A stretch of 64,000 nt of DNA from Endocalyx cinctus. Taxonomy: Eukaryota; Ascomycota; Sordariomycetes; Amphisphaeriales; Apiosporaceae. The notes under the pieces were generated by a model. The model saw nothing but the letters and a program-made list of their open reading frames with translations, was not told the origin of the DNA and ran no database searches. The position numbers were made by a program, and so were the translations under genes. Shown in pieces: positions 24,181-35,783 of this stretch. The DNA lies in NCBI GenBank assembly GCA_001600455.1, contig BCKC01000011.1, positions 771,835 through 835,834 on the forward strand, read 5' to 3'. Position 1 is the first letter of the stretch; every line of letters begins with the position of its first letter.

Positions 24181-26446
24181 GTTTACGATTAAGTTGCGAG
24201 GAACTGACGCGATCGGTTGGTTAATTATGAAGAAAAGCAGGTGATGTTCATACGAAAATAAATCAAAAGCTTAGTAATTATTGAAATGCTTGAACTTGGC
24301 GTTAGCGGGCGTGGTCTGACAAGATAAAGAGAAATGAATGAGATTTAAGTGAGGTAGATTGGATCCAGGTTAAGGTTATATACCAAAGTCACAAGTGGTC
24401 TACAGAAGTACGTTTTACTTAGATAGGGCTGATAGCTACGAAGATATTGATTATTTACCATGATATTTCAATCTCACCTACGAAAAAGACAAGAAGGAGG
24501 AATAAATTCATGAAATTCACGATGCTACCCAGGATTTAGGTCGGATTTGGTGTCCGTGTGGTTGCAGTAAATGAGTAGTGTAACTATTGAAAAGTAGTTA
24601 ATTGATAATTATTATAATTAATATGGTGGCAGGTTGGGTAACATTTCGGGATGATTTAAGACGCCAAGCCTACGTATTTCATCAGTTATGGGGCTGTGTC
24701 AGCCACATTGATATGCTTAGGCTACCGGGAGCCGCATAATCGTCGATTGTCCTAACTAGCCCATTGACTGATAGGTAGATAGAGTGTTGCGATATGCAAA
24801 AACCGAACTTCTCTGGACCTACTACAAATAATAAGGGGGGTATAATGGCTCTATGTAAGTACTTGTTGGTTCCAGTAAGATTCGCTTCCGGCGAGTCGCT
24901 CATCCAAGTAACGTATTTACTGATGCGTGCGCGATGATGCAATGATATTACATAACGCAGAGCCTACACAGTATTTATCTAATAGTATACATAGTTGCAT
25001 AGCCAAAAAGAGGCCTTTCTCTTCCGTTCTCATAGGATGGAATGTGGACACTAAGTAATTGGCGATTAATTATCCAACCATCTGGGGATATCTACTTAGT
25101 TTTAAGATACGTAGATGGCATCCTTATGGCGATCTACACTAACGGGCTACAACGAATGGCAATCACCTGACGAGGAACACATGCTAGTTGTTACGTGTAA
25201 CATAGAAAAAAAAAAAAAAAACCGACAATACCCAAGTCTGTTGACATAGCATATGAACGCGTTAGAGCTTGTGGAGGTAAATTGGGAGATTGGCAATTAT
25301 ACAGAAAGAAATCCCTAGTCACAATGTACAATACCGGTATATCCGTCATATTTCTAGTAGTTAACAAGTAACTACCTGTGGCGTTTCCACGATTGAGTGG
25401 CTGTGTGACAGTGTTACATTGTATTCTACGTAAAAGGTCCGTCTGCTCACCGCACCACTCGAAAAACTTGGCGACAATGGCGGCTGTGACTTTGCTTTTC
25501 ACCCTTTCACAGGAGGATGGATTTCACTAGAAAAGCTGCCGAGTTCACCCCAGGAGAACACGTACCGGTAACCCCACTTTTATCGCGCGTCCACTCAGGG
25601 GCAAGTATTGCCCTCAACTCAGTTTACTGTGTATGCCCCCATACAGATGGATTCAACATTCAACATTCAATCTTTTCTTTAGCCCATCACGTATTAGTAA
25701 GCCCGCTTCCAAGAACGACTAGGAACTAGGAAAACAGAATTAACTCAAACTCGCAAGCCGATAGCTTAATTATCCCGGTCTAGTTGCCGCTGAAACGGCG
25801 TCTTTCAAATTTCCCGGATTAAAAACCGCGTGAAACAACGGGGGTCCGCGGCGTTATTTTTGAAGCCCGATTGCGCGAGGGAGACGTTGCCGACTTTTGA
25901 GTGGCTGTAGCTGTCAGATTAGATATCGGAGATATGTTGATCCAAGACAACATACTGTAAACACTTGGTGAAAATTTATATTGAGACAACACCTAATGGA
26001 ACATACGTTTTTTCGCATATCAATAAAACAGTAGCTGCGGAAGGTACCGCGATCGAGGGGAGGGGACGGCCTGCCCCTATTTTATCTTTTTGCTTAGTAA
26101 TTACAGTTCGGACTTTAAGCGAGGTTCTGCCGTCGAAATGTGGGCTTCAGCTGACTTCTGTGAGGCTGTGATGATAATTAGGATATCAGCTGGATCTAGA
26201 ATAATTACCACGTCCTTCAATATCATCTTGCTCAAACTACTTAACATCGTCATGGCTAGCAACATTAATTCAGTCTCAAAATTCTCTACACTAATATTAT
26301 CCTCGTTCACGATATTTTATTCTATTGCTCGTCCTTGACAGCCACGCATGTAGATAGCCCGCTGGATCCTGAGCTTACGGTTTACCCACATTATAGGTAT
26401 ACCATTAGCCTACTGATTAAAGAATTTTTTTGAATAAAACTTCTAT
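24181..26446. other. Spacer upstream of the HET gene
   Basis: AT-rich, about 2.3 kb. Several short open frames look partly protein-like but lack starts, families or splice support: 24682-24942 minus (internal MSDSPEANLTGTNKYLH), 25191-25502 minus (VTAAIVAKFFEWCGEQTDLL, GTG start only) and 25517-25729 plus (MDFTRKAAEFTPGEHVPVTP). They may be relics. An A run lies at about 25205-25220. No gene is asserted. Confidence 0.55.
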
Positions 26447-29341
26447 ATGCACTTGAAAATGCCTCTCCTAGCAGATATGAAGCTATGGGTCTACAGGTTC
26501 GTGGCTCTCGCTTCCCTGGCGCTGGCCTGCGTTGCTTTCATCCTCCTTTTCTGTACTGCAACGGTATCTATCTTTCCGATTCTGGCAATCATAAACTTCT
26601 TTCTTGCTTGCTTGGTCATTTCGCAGAGTTTTTTCACATTTAGACTCTTAGAATCTAGACGTCGTCTCACTGATGCCGCCACGTGGGTGTTGAGGAAAAC
26701 ACAATATCCATTAATTATAGGAATCTTTATCCTCATACTCCCCTTAAATATGATATTAGGGGTCGCTTTGTCACTCACTTATCCATTGTTGGATACTATT
26801 TCACGATATATTGAGGTTGCGGTATTTGCCCCAACTCGGAGGATCATTTTAGCCACGTCCAGGTTTCTTGGATTACCTGGTTCAGAATCGGCATCGATAG
26901 TCAACATATTAGTTATGACGTGGAAACGTACGATCGATTATCTCCTACGAATTCCGTCCACGTGCTGGCATCAATTCTGTGATGCGTCGATTACCCGGCG
27001 CATAACTCGCTCTCATCAAGCACAGAACCTTGCGAAATCATGGTCAAAATTCATTTGGCGTGCAATGAATTCTGTGACTGCAGATCAGCTGGCTCTTCTT
27101 TTCCTCAAATTTAGAGGTACTATTACTTCTATAGGCCGTAGGATTGACGGAGTGCTCGCATTGACGTGGGTTGCGGCGAATTATCACATGGAATCCGACG
27201 CATCGATAAATATGTTCACATTCATGCTTATATGGCTCTTCATGAGTACACCAATGAACACCTTATCTGGCCTGCTCAGAACATTCCAAACTGTCGGGAG
27301 AGAGATAGCTGCTGCAGAGCTACAGAATGCTCGCAAAGCTAATAATATCGTATATGCGTCACTGGCAATAGAACCCCACGGAGATGACAAAGATGAAACT
27401 ATGAATTCAACAATTCGGCTCATGGAAATTCATCCAGGACGCGAAAAAGAGCGTATGGACTGTACGCTTCGGCTAGCAGACTTGTCTGATCATAACCTGT
27501 CTCAATTTGAAGCACTTTCATATGTCTGGGGTCCCGACGACGTAAGCGAAGTCATATTCGTTAATAACAACCATTTCCGAGTGTCACTCTCGCTACTTCG
27601 AGCTTTGCGGCACTTGCGGTACCCTCACAAATCACGAACTATTTGGATAGATCAAATATGTATAAATCAGCTAGACTTCGCCGAGCGGAACAGCCAACTG
27701 TTACTGGCAGCTCGGATCTACTCGGAGGCCGCGCTAGTGGTGGTGTGGCTAGGAGAGCAAGAGCCCTTTGGTCTCAAGAATTCAATTCAAGCTACTAAAC
27801 CGCGCGAAGATATTTCCGGAGGTACATACAAAATTAATTCAGACAAGATTCATTATGGCGTGGTACGTGCGGTGTCTGATATGCTTCGTCGTTCGTGGTG
27901 GGAGCGAGTTTGGATTGTACAAGAGCTCGTACTTGCTTCTCAAGCCACCATTTACTGCGGCAGCGAGCAGATAGAGTGGGATCACTTTTGCCTACTTGTC
28001 GATCAAGTAATCTTAAAGCCTTATTTTCAACAGAGAGGGCTACATCTTGACAAGCTCAATGTACTAAGGGCTCAAAGACGGGCTAGGGCCTTATCCGGAA
28101 GCGGAATCAACAGCGAGTATCAAATGAGCCGTTCGTATGATCTGCTGTCACTCGTGTATGACTTTCGTACCAGAAAAGCCACAAACCCACGCGATCGGAT
28201 ATTCGCTCTTCAGGGGTTGACAGCAAAGAAAAGCGAAACACCAGATATTATTAACAAGAAACCATCACTTCTTGACCTCCTCGTGTACCCTGATTACACA
28301 CGCTCGATCTCTGCCTTGTCTATAGATTTCGCTAAGGCGCACATTCGGAAAACTAGCGCGTTGTCTATCGTGGCGCTGAGAGAATGTGCCAGGCAGCTGA
28401 AACCTGAAGGGCCGAATAAAATAGCGTATAATGGGTTAAGCTACATCCCGAGTTGGTGTCCTGCCCTCATGAATGAGCCAGCAGTCAGACGAGGGTTAAC
28501 TCTCGAACTGTTTTGGACGAATCTGCCCCTATCTAATGAGAGTGATTTTTCAGCGGCTGGTCGTATCCCAATAAGATCTTCCATTCTGGACTCGGAAATA
28601 TTAGCATCAACTCCAGATCGGGGGCATCATACGTGGGAGGAAGAAAACATCCACTCTTACAAGATACCCGTCCATGTGATTTCAAATATTCGCTCTACCG
28701 TCACAGATGTCAGTCTTGCCGTCGATGTTTCCTTAGGTAATCTAATAAACGCTACAAGACGCATCCTTTTGAGGCAAGAGGACGTTCTGTCTCCCTCCTA
28801 CAATCTCCACGTCCGCTGGGATAGTGTGTTACCTCTCTGGCGCAAGCTAGCGATAGAAGGATATTCCAGGCGCCACGAGCAAGACGATGATAAGTCCGAC
28901 GAGATACGGCACCGTTCCGAAGAGTTATTCCAGCTCACCATCACGGCCGGAAAATTCCAAGCAGCCCCGATACGGGAGGAATCGAACGACGCTGCTCTTA
29001 AACTCGCCACCCCCGACGACGAGACGAAAGCTTACGATCGAGCCCTCGTGGATGCCTGCAACGGTCGTCGGCTCTTCCTCACGAGCACGGGGCAGATGGG
29101 TCTCGGTCCGGCCGATCTCCGCGTCGGAGATGAGTTGCACGTAGTCATCGGGATGCAGGTTCCGGTCGTACTCCGAACCGCGAAAGCTCACTGGGGAAAA
29201 GACGACTATCCGGGGGCTAGCGAAGACGATCTTATTTATATAGGCCAGGCTTACGTGCATGAGCTCATGACGTACGAGGGGGATTTGGAAGAGGATATAC
29301 GATCGGGGGCGGTTGAGTTAGAGCAGCGGCTTTTAGTGTGA
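26447..29341 (+). CDS. HET-domain protein with N-terminal transmembrane segments
   Basis: Single-exon ORF of 964 aa. HET domains trigger incompatibility and cell death after fusion of genetically different hyphae. The HET signature starts near residue 353 with FEALSYVWG, continues through TIWIDQICINQ and ARIYSEAALVVVWLG, and reaches WWERVWIVQELVLA near residue 483. Unlike most HET proteins, the first 120 residues hold three strongly hydrophobic segments (about 14-36, 40-66 and 88-115), and another lies near 258-275, so the protein is probably membrane-bound. The C-terminal half is long and unrecognised, with a late segment typical of HET proteins (NGRRLFLTSTGQMGLGPADL, then LRVGDELHVVIG). ATG 26459 (MPLLADM) is an alternative start. 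Base composition is AT-richer than in the housekeeping genes, as is common for accessory HET loci. Confidence 0.92.
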   Translation: MHLKMPLLADMKLWVYRFVALASLALACVAFILLFCTATVSIFPILAIINFFLACLVISQSFFTFRLLESRRRLTDAATWVLRKTQYPLIIGIFILILPLNMILGVALSLTYPLLDTISRYIEVAVFAPTRRIILATSRFLGLPGSESASIVNILVMTWKRTIDYLLRIPSTCWHQFCDASITRRITRSHQAQNLAKSWSKFIWRAMNSVTADQLALLFLKFRGTITSIGRRIDGVLALTWVAANYHMESDASINMFTFMLIWLFMSTPMNTLSGLLRTFQTVGREIAAAELQNARKANNIVYASLAIEPHGDDKDETMNSTIRLMEIHPGREKERMDCTLRLADLSDHNLSQFEALSYVWGPDDVSEVIFVNNNHFRVSLSLLRALRHLRYPHKSRTIWIDQICINQLDFAERNSQLLLAARIYSEAALVVVWLGEQEPFGLKNSIQATKPREDISGGTYKINSDKIHYGVVRAVSDMLRRSWWERVWIVQELVLASQATIYCGSEQIEWDHFCLLVDQVILKPYFQQRGLHLDKLNVLRAQRRARALSGSGINSEYQMSRSYDLLSLVYDFRTRKATNPRDRIFALQGLTAKKSETPDIINKKPSLLDLLVYPDYTRSISALSIDFAKAHIRKTSALSIVALRECARQLKPEGPNKIAYNGLSYIPSWCPALMNEPAVRRGLTLELFWTNLPLSNESDFSAAGRIPIRSSILDSEILASTPDRGHHTWEEENIHSYKIPVHVISNIRSTVTDVSLAVDVSLGNLINATRRILLRQEDVLSPSYNLHVRWDSVLPLWRKLAIEGYSRRHEQDDDKSDEIRHRSEELFQLTITAGKFQAAPIREESNDAALKLATPDDETKAYDRALVDACNGRRLFLTSTGQMGLGPADLRVGDELHVVIGMQVPVVLRTAKAHWGKDDYPGASEDDLIYIGQAYVHELMTYEGDLEEDIRSGAVELEQRLLV

Positions 29342-30837
29342 CGAAAAGCAAAGCGCGTGCCAGCTTCTCTCTTGCGGGAAGTACTTAATCATGCTTTTTC
29401 AAATAAAAGGAGAGAGGGAATATAGATTACGATGCTTGGACAACTGAATAACTAGCCGATACATTGGCCGTCTAATTCCGGAATAACTTCAAATACCTCT
29501 TCGTTACTCGTAACCTTCTTATGAATATCAAAGGTTTCAGGCCTCAACTCTCGATCAGTACAAATCAACCACCCTTGGTACGCTCTTGAGCAGACGGTTG
29601 CGCTATTATGAAACTGTCTGAGCTTTGTGTTGCTATGATGCATGCTCATCGCCCAAAGCCTCGTATTCCATGAACATTTATTTCTTGATAGCGACAGGAG
29701 AGGTACAGAGTCACTTGAATAATAATTAATGCTTGAATACTAAACCCTAGGTATTCAATTGCATCTTCCAGACAGCTGTTTCAAAATCACACGGCGGCGA
29801 GTCAGATAAGTTATACGAACTTCCGAAATATGAAAACGTATTCAGATTATCTTCGGATTTAACCTGATTCCATAGTAAGCGTGAAGTGAATACACTTTCT
29901 TCTAATTATTTACTGGTACGGCCGTAGTTATGAATTCGAGGGTATCATCCAACCCGCGAACCCAGAGTTTCTAGACAATTCCCAAACATAGAAAACACGT
30001 CATTACTTTCTTTCTTTATTGATTACTACATAAAGCCCATCGGGCTCTATTAGTAGCTAAGGGACCGTCCTCTGCAAACGAAACTGGGTTGGCCGTTTGT
30101 CGAAGAAAAAAAAAAAAGACGTTCGCGCATGCCTTGTGTGCTTACCTAGAAATTGCGCACGCCTCCCTTTTTTTTTTTTCAAATCTGCAGTGCGGGTACG
30201 GTAGTATAGGATGCTGATTATATGCAGAAATATAATTGTCAAGATTAAACAAAGTATGTCGTGATTACGGCGATGGTGGTTACAGCTCCCCTCCCTTACT
30301 TTACATCTGAAGATATGATGAGCTTGGCTCAATATAACCAAATGAGGGTAGGATGAATGCCGACATTAATTTTTTTAGGGGGTGTATCCCTTACCAAACC
30401 CCTTCGGTGCCGAGATTTCAGCAGAAAATTGGACGATAGCGTTGCATTCGATACCTTGACCCTGGTATAATAATCCTCCTATTTCAGACACGAGCTTTCC
30501 AATCATAATTAGAGAGAAACAATAGGATTTGGGGGTCAAGAAAAAAAAAAAAAAACTCCACAAACGATGGGGAAATACCGACTAATATATATGCTTGGTT
30601 TATTTTTTATTTTAGGAGATCGACACTGACAAAATCGGATTAAAGCAAAGCCATTACTCGTAATTAACTTCGTTACACTACGAGTGGAACTCACCATCAA
30701 CCCCCGTTAGGTTTAAGTTATTAATAAACGTGGAACTCTCTCCTTTAATTATTCTCACATTTCACAGTACCCATCATTTTGTCACTTTCATTACCTTAAA
30801 AAATTTAGGTTAATCCGAGAAGTGGTATTACTCGAAA
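29342..30837. other. Spacer between HET and FAD monooxygenase genes
   Basis: AT-rich. A minus-strand ORF at 29452-29649 (65 aa, with AYQGWLICTDRELRPETFD) has a plausible coding look but no family and no clear splice partners. Short A or T runs lie near 30107, 30171 and 30541. Nothing else is supported. Confidence 0.55.
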
Positions 30838-32631
30838 ATGCCGAAAGAAACCGAAACAGACGTCCTCGTGATCGGCGGCGGGCCGACCGGAATGACCCTC
30901 GCGCTCGAGCTCGCGGCGTACAGCCCCGACGTCCGTTTCCGGATCGTCGACAAGGCCGTCGTCCGATCGCCCCACAGCCGCGCGATCGCGTTGCACGCGC
31001 GATCGCAGGAGCTCCTGAACCGGCACGGAGACGTCGACGCGCTCCTGGCCGCTCGATCGCGCGTGCCCCGGGGGATGTGCCTCTGCGTGGACGGTAAACC
31101 CGTCGCCGGCGCCGATAACCTGCCCGTTATCGGAGAGGGGACGAGGTTCCCCGGGCCGCGCTTGATCCCGCAGTACGATTTGGAGGTATGGATGGAAGGC
31201 GAGCTGAAGAAACGAGGGATTCGCGTCGAGATGGGTCGCGAAGTGACGAGTATTGCGCAAGATGACGGAGGGGTGACGGTGCAGATTAAACACGCCGCGA
31301 CGACGGGAGATCCGCCAGAGGAGGAGAAAGATGATGTCGAGAGAGTCCGCGCGAAATACGTAGTCGGCGCCGACGGAGCGCATTCCTTCGTGCGGCACGC
31401 CTCGGCGAACTTGAGGTTCGAAGGAGCCGCGTACCCGCAAGAGTTCATCCTCGCGGACGCGCGCCTACGGACGAGCGACCCCCTGAGATATCCCGCCGAT
31501 CGGATCTACATCTGCCTAGGCCGGGGCATGCTTCTCCTGATGCCTTTAGGAGAAGGGAAAGTGCGCGCGGTGATTTCGCGACCGGTCAACGCCGCGGCGG
31601 CGGCGGTGCAGGACGGCGACGATGCGGGAGAAAACGAAGCGACGAGCGAAGGACAACCGCCGAAATTATCCGAGTTCGAGGAGATGATGCGCGAAGTATT
31701 TCCGGGAGGGGGCGAGGGCGCGTCGCTGAGCGATCCATTCTGGCTCACGCGTTTCCGCGTGCACCACCGCGCCGTGAACTGCTACCGAGACGGACGGCTG
31801 CTAGTCGCCGGCGACGCGGCCCACATCCACTCGCCCGCGGGAGGGCAAGGGATGAATCTGGGGATCGGCGACGCCGCGAACCTCGGGTGGAAGCTCGCGG
31901 CCGTGGTGCGCGGCGACAAGGCCGACACTCTCTTAGACACGTACGACGCCGAGCGTCGGCCGATCGGGCTCCGGATCCTCTCGACCACGGACCGAGCGTT
32001 TACTTTCCTGACATCGACGAACGTCGCGTGGATGTATCTGCGCAATTTCATGCTGCCCTTGGTCCTCTCGCTGGCGAAGAAAGTGGCGAGTCCCGCGCTT
32101 TTGGAAGGTCGCATGATGCGGCAGTTCAGGTTCTTGTCTCAGCTGAATATCAGGTACCGTCGCAGCGGCTTGGTGGGTTCGGCGACGGGGTGGGAAGAAG
32201 GACCCATTCGGGCGGGGGATAGGGCGGTCGACGGGAAAGTCAAAAATCCGCGGCGGTTGGGCGGTGGAGATGGTGGTGGTGGCGTCGTGTGGCTTCAGGA
32301 TCTGCTAACGCCAGCGAACCATCACTTGGTTCTATTCTCCGGTATCACCCGCAGTTCGGGCGAGACACCATCCTCGGTGGCGGATTTACGCGAGGTCGGA
32401 GCTAAGTTCCACGAAGTTTCTCGGCTTAAAGTTCACATCGTTCTAAGTCAGGATCACGAAGAAACATATGGTATATCTGAAAATGAATATTTGGACTTGG
32501 AAGAAAATACGATGCATAGGTTATATGGATTCGATGTCGCGGGAGCAGGATATGTCCTCGTACGTCCAGATGGACATATCGCCCACATCGGTCCTTTATC
32601 GGGTGTCTCTGATATTTCGCATTGGATATGA
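30838..32631 (+). CDS. FAD-dependent aromatic-ring monooxygenase (PheA/TfdB type)
   Basis: Single-exon ORF of 597 aa. The family uses FAD, NAD(P)H and O2 to hydroxylate phenolic or polyketide rings. Three flavin motifs are visible: the Rossmann GxGxxG-type VLVIGGGPTGMTLALELA (about 9-26), VVGADGAHSFVRH (about 175-187, DG motif) and LLVAGDAAHIHSPAGGQGMN (about 321-340, GD motif). The C-terminus keeps a thioredoxin-like fold tail ending near YVLVRPDGHIAHIG, as in phenol-hydroxylase-like enzymes. GC content is markedly higher than in the flanks. Substrate cannot be inferred. It stands alone, about 6.7 kb from the P450/terpene-cyclase group with housekeeping genes in between, so membership of that pathway is not supported. 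Confidence 0.92.
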   Translation: MPKETETDVLVIGGGPTGMTLALELAAYSPDVRFRIVDKAVVRSPHSRAIALHARSQELLNRHGDVDALLAARSRVPRGMCLCVDGKPVAGADNLPVIGEGTRFPGPRLIPQYDLEVWMEGELKKRGIRVEMGREVTSIAQDDGGVTVQIKHAATTGDPPEEEKDDVERVRAKYVVGADGAHSFVRHASANLRFEGAAYPQEFILADARLRTSDPLRYPADRIYICLGRGMLLLMPLGEGKVRAVISRPVNAAAAAVQDGDDAGENEATSEGQPPKLSEFEEMMREVFPGGGEGASLSDPFWLTRFRVHHRAVNCYRDGRLLVAGDAAHIHSPAGGQGMNLGIGDAANLGWKLAAVVRGDKADTLLDTYDAERRPIGLRILSTTDRAFTFLTSTNVAWMYLRNFMLPLVLSLAKKVASPALLEGRMMRQFRFLSQLNIRYRRSGLVGSATGWEEGPIRAGDRAVDGKVKNPRRLGGGDGGGGVVWLQDLLTPANHHLVLFSGITRSSGETPSSVADLREVGAKFHEVSRLKVHIVLSQDHEETYGISENEYLDLEENTMHRLYGFDVAGAGYVLVRPDGHIAHIGPLSGVSDISHWI

Positions 32632-33404
32632 TGAAATATCACGAGGGTTGAACGGTCATGCACATAGATAGACGGGTGGATATTATTCAAGTGTATTATA
32701 GCTGAAAATAATACGCGGAGTCTTTGGGCTGAGAGTGTGGAAATTAGTACGTTATATATTCACTGGTTGAGGAAGTATTGGGTAGTTATTATTATGGGAT
32801 AAATTTGGTGGTTAGATTCGGGCGGAGTATAGAACGCTTCTGAGAGCCATGTATAAACCTACTTGCTCCTTAAATGTACGCTCGAATGCCTACGTGAAGG
32901 AACATCATCTTCTATAATTCGAATGTACCCTTACTTTATAAGAATGAATAATCGCTGGTGTTAAAGTGAGATTAATGTTCCTATATGTTTTGGGTGAGTG
33001 GGTGTCATATACAATTTGAGGTCTAATTATAGGCTGATGATGGGGTGGGGTACCCTAATCTGAGATATACCTATCTATACTGCATATAGGTAGCCTCTAG
33101 GTGATCGTCTAGGTACCAGGTACCTAAGTAATTAACTGCAAGCTGTTTAGATAACTTAAATTTAACGTAGCCCCTCTGAGTGAGAACTGTCACCAATTAG
33201 CTAGGACTAAATAAGCTTTCTATACATACTTACATATCATATAGTATATACAGCTAAGCTCCTCCATACATTATTACCATAATTGATCCATTGAAACATT
33301 TGCTTTCTAAAGTTTCACCTTCAATTTCTTTGGTTCAAGACATATACCGACATATTCCTATGTCTGAAAGGTCGTGTTGATCGTGTGATTAAAAGCAAAC
33401 CATT
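32632..33404. other. Spacer between FAD monooxygenase and ARL3
   Basis: AT-rich, with clustered TAGGTA/TACCTA words at about 33067-33125 (including CTAGGTACCAGGTACCTAAG). No gene is supported. Confidence 0.65.
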
Positions 33405-34116
33405 ATGTACCATCTAGCCAAAGGGCTCTACCGGCTCGCCACGAGCAAAGAGGGTTAGTGCACCAATTCTTTTACGCTTCCCCTTTATTCCTCTAGCAAC
33501 AGACTTCTAATTCACGTGTGCAGAATACTCCGTAATCCTCCTCGGCCTCGACAACGCCGGCAAGACGACCTTCCACGAGCAAGCGAAGTCGCTCTTCCAC
33601 CCCGAGCGTCCGGACCCGAAACTCAAGACGGTGCCTACGGTCGGGCAAAACGTGTCGACCCTGACCCTGCCGGACATGTACCTGAAGATCTGGGACGTCG
33701 GGGGTCAGCTGTCGCTGCGGAAGCTGTGGCAGAGCTACTACGCGAGCTGCCACGCCATCGTCTTCATCATCGACAGCACCGACATCGGGGACGGCCTTCT
33801 CGGGGAGGACGACGGCGGGGATAGGTTGGAGGAGTGTCGGCTCGTGCTCGAGGACGTCTTGCAGAATTCCGAGACCGAGGGGGTCCCTTTACTGATCCTG
33901 GCGAACAAGCAAGATAGAGAGGATTGCGTCGAGGTCGTTAGGATTAAGGAGGGATTGGTCAAGAAGGTTTTCGAGGGCGAGAAGGCCTCGAGTATACGCG
34001 ATTCTCGCGTCTTGCCCGTGAGCGCGTTGACTGGTACCGGCGTTAGAGAGGCGGTCGATTGGGTTCGGTCGAGAGTCAAGTGGAATAAGGAGTCTAGGCC
34101 GCCAGTGATGCGGTGA
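33405..34116 (+). CDS. ARL3: ARF-like GTPase ARL3 / ARFRP1 orthologue
   Basis: Exons are 33405-33453 and 33524-34116 (intron 70 nt, phase 1), giving 213 aa. Arl3/ARFRP1 is a Golgi GTPase that recruits Arl1 and its effectors for vesicle traffic. The spliced N-terminus MYHLAKGLYRLATSKEEYSV runs into the P-loop GLDNAGKT (residues 24-31). This is followed by PTVGQN (switch I), WDVGGQ (switch II), NKQD and the SALTG guanine-specificity loop. There is no Gly2 for myristoylation. The MY start fits the N-terminal acetylation (NatC-type) route known for yeast Arl3, which begins with MF. An acidic loop (GEDDGGDRLEE) is inserted after STD. The intron position just before the P-loop strand and the motif order make the call firm. 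Confidence 0.93.
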
Positions 34117-34423
34117 TACGGTGATCATACGAGTTTGCTTTACGAGATGAGAACGAGGTTTTGGAGGGGGGACTGTGGGTTGGTTTGGTTAGGAGGATTT
34201 CTATCTGTCTTCATGCATTTAAGCGGGCATAGGGCGGCGTTTCTGAGTTTATTGGTACGGTCACCTATCTTTTTAGATGGTCTTTTTAACCTATTCATTG
34301 ACTACTCCATTTGTGGGTATCTTGGTTTATTTCTAACTTTTATTTCCTTTCCCTGTCGATATCAATCAACAAGGCCTTTAGACAGAGATTTCAAACTTTT
34401 TTTTTTGATCCCTTTATTTTTTG
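34117..34423. other. Short convergent intergenic region between ARL3 and RRP45
   Basis: About 300 bases, T-rich towards RRP45 (run at 34398-34406). It probably holds both 3' ends and poly(A) sites. No gene is supported. Confidence 0.65.
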
Positions 34424-35385
34424 CTATCTTTCATTTTCTGCCGATAATTCTGCTAACAACCCTCCCTTATCCCGACGTTTGGCGTCTTCGGCCAGTTTAC
34501 GATCTAGGAATGCTGAAAGTTCCTTCACCTTGGTGAGAGCGGCGTTGGCGCAGGGGATCAACATGGCACCTTCTACCGGGGTGCCACCCAACTTCGCAAC
34601 TTGACAGATCTCTCCATGCTTGTTGAGACTGATGGTACAGCTCGTGACCCTCAACTGTTCCTCTAAAAGATTTGCGTCCAGCAGCACCATCTCCCCTTCC
34701 TCTCCGTAGAAGCTAAAGGTAACGCACAAGGGCGAATGTAGCCAGCTCAGCGGCACGGGCTCTCTCTCGGCCGGCGTGTAAACTGTCACCGTTTCGCCTT
34801 CTATGCTGGTATCCGGTTTTCTAAAGTGGCGCAAGGCAGCAACGACAGCTAGACAAGAGACATCGATGAGGTTGCCGTCATGCGACAGGACGTGTAAATC
34901 GACTCGTACAGACCAGCATTTCTGACCGGCTACGAGACATAGGGACTCGGTATCCAGGGCATTGGAACGGCGGACGGTCTTCTCGAGTAATCGGGATAGT
35001 AGAACTTCGGTTTCGGTAGGGCGGTTTACTTCGAAAGCGGGCGAGGCCATAGGACTCAATTCGGTGGTGATGGTGAAGATGCCATCGAATGGTCGATCGC
35101 TGTATGGAACTGTGACTTCAGCTGTTACTTTGGCCAAGATCCTAACTTCTAATTAGTATTTAATTCAATCACGAGTCCGTTTTGTTGCTTCTAAAATCAA
35201 ATCGTATAGTAAGAAACGTACCTTGTCTTGCCTAACGTGACGTCTGCTATTCCATACTGGTCGCCAAAGCTTAACTCGAGCTTCCTGAACTGATCGAAGG
35301 CGCGACCGTCAAGTCGCAGACCTTCTTGGAAAGCCTGTATTACGAAAGCTCGCTCATTGAGTGAAGGTTCGGCCTCTCGAGGCAT
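34424..35385 (-). CDS. RRP45: Exosome core subunit RRP45 (EXOSC9 homologue)
   Basis: Minus-strand exons are 35385-35222 and 35141-34424 (intron 80 nt, phase 2, AAG|GTACGT...TTAG|GATC), giving 293 aa. RRP45 is one of six RNase PH-like proteins forming the ring of the RNA exosome, which trims and degrades RNA in nucleus and cytoplasm; the subunit itself is catalytically inactive in eukaryotes. The N-terminus MPREAEPSLNERAFVIQAF leads to EGLRLDGRAFDQFRKLELSFG, and splicing joins ADVTLGKTR to ILAKVTAEVTVPYSDRP, the conserved RNase PH core. CWSVRVDLHVLSHDGNLID and a later KLGGTPVEGAMLIPC segment also match the family. Length is close to yeast Rrp45 (305 aa). An upstream in-frame TTG is not needed as start. 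Confidence 0.94.
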
Positions 35386-35783
35386 GATCAACTATCAGGG
35401 AAAATAACGAATGAATAAGATCTTATTTTCTTCATCCTCGTTCTTCAACTTGGTTTGGTGGGGCTATTTTCTTTTAATGCTACAAAGAATAGCTGAAAGC
35501 TTAGATCTTAATCGGCATAAAAATTGTTATGCAATTAATGCGTTCTGCCGGGCGGTGAAAAAAAAATTAAAGTAGCAAACCACGCTAAAGTGACTTAAAG
35601 TTATTAGTGCTCCGTTAACTAAATTTACTTCATTAACACCCTCAAAGAATTCTAGTGTAGCTATTTGTTGATATAAACATCCCATCACTTATTCAATATA
35701 CAATCCGTCGTCATCCTTAAAAATATCAATACGCTCGCTCTACCTACCATACACTCAAAAGTTCTATCTAGCATATCACGAAG
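35386..35783. promoter_or_regulatory. Divergent promoter region of RRP45 and CWC15
   Basis: A 398-bp spacer between two divergent start codons must contain both promoters. It is AT-rich, with an A run near 35570. No specific factor site is identified. Confidence 0.6.

Noticed and set aside
25191..25502. Minus-strand ORF starting KSKVTAAIVAKFFEW
   Set aside because: Only a GTG start, low-complexity C-terminus from a poly-A tract, and no family signal.
30838..32631. FAD monooxygenase as part of the terpene cluster
   Set aside because: It is separated from the cluster by conserved housekeeping genes (ARL3, RRP45, CWC15), so linkage is not supported.
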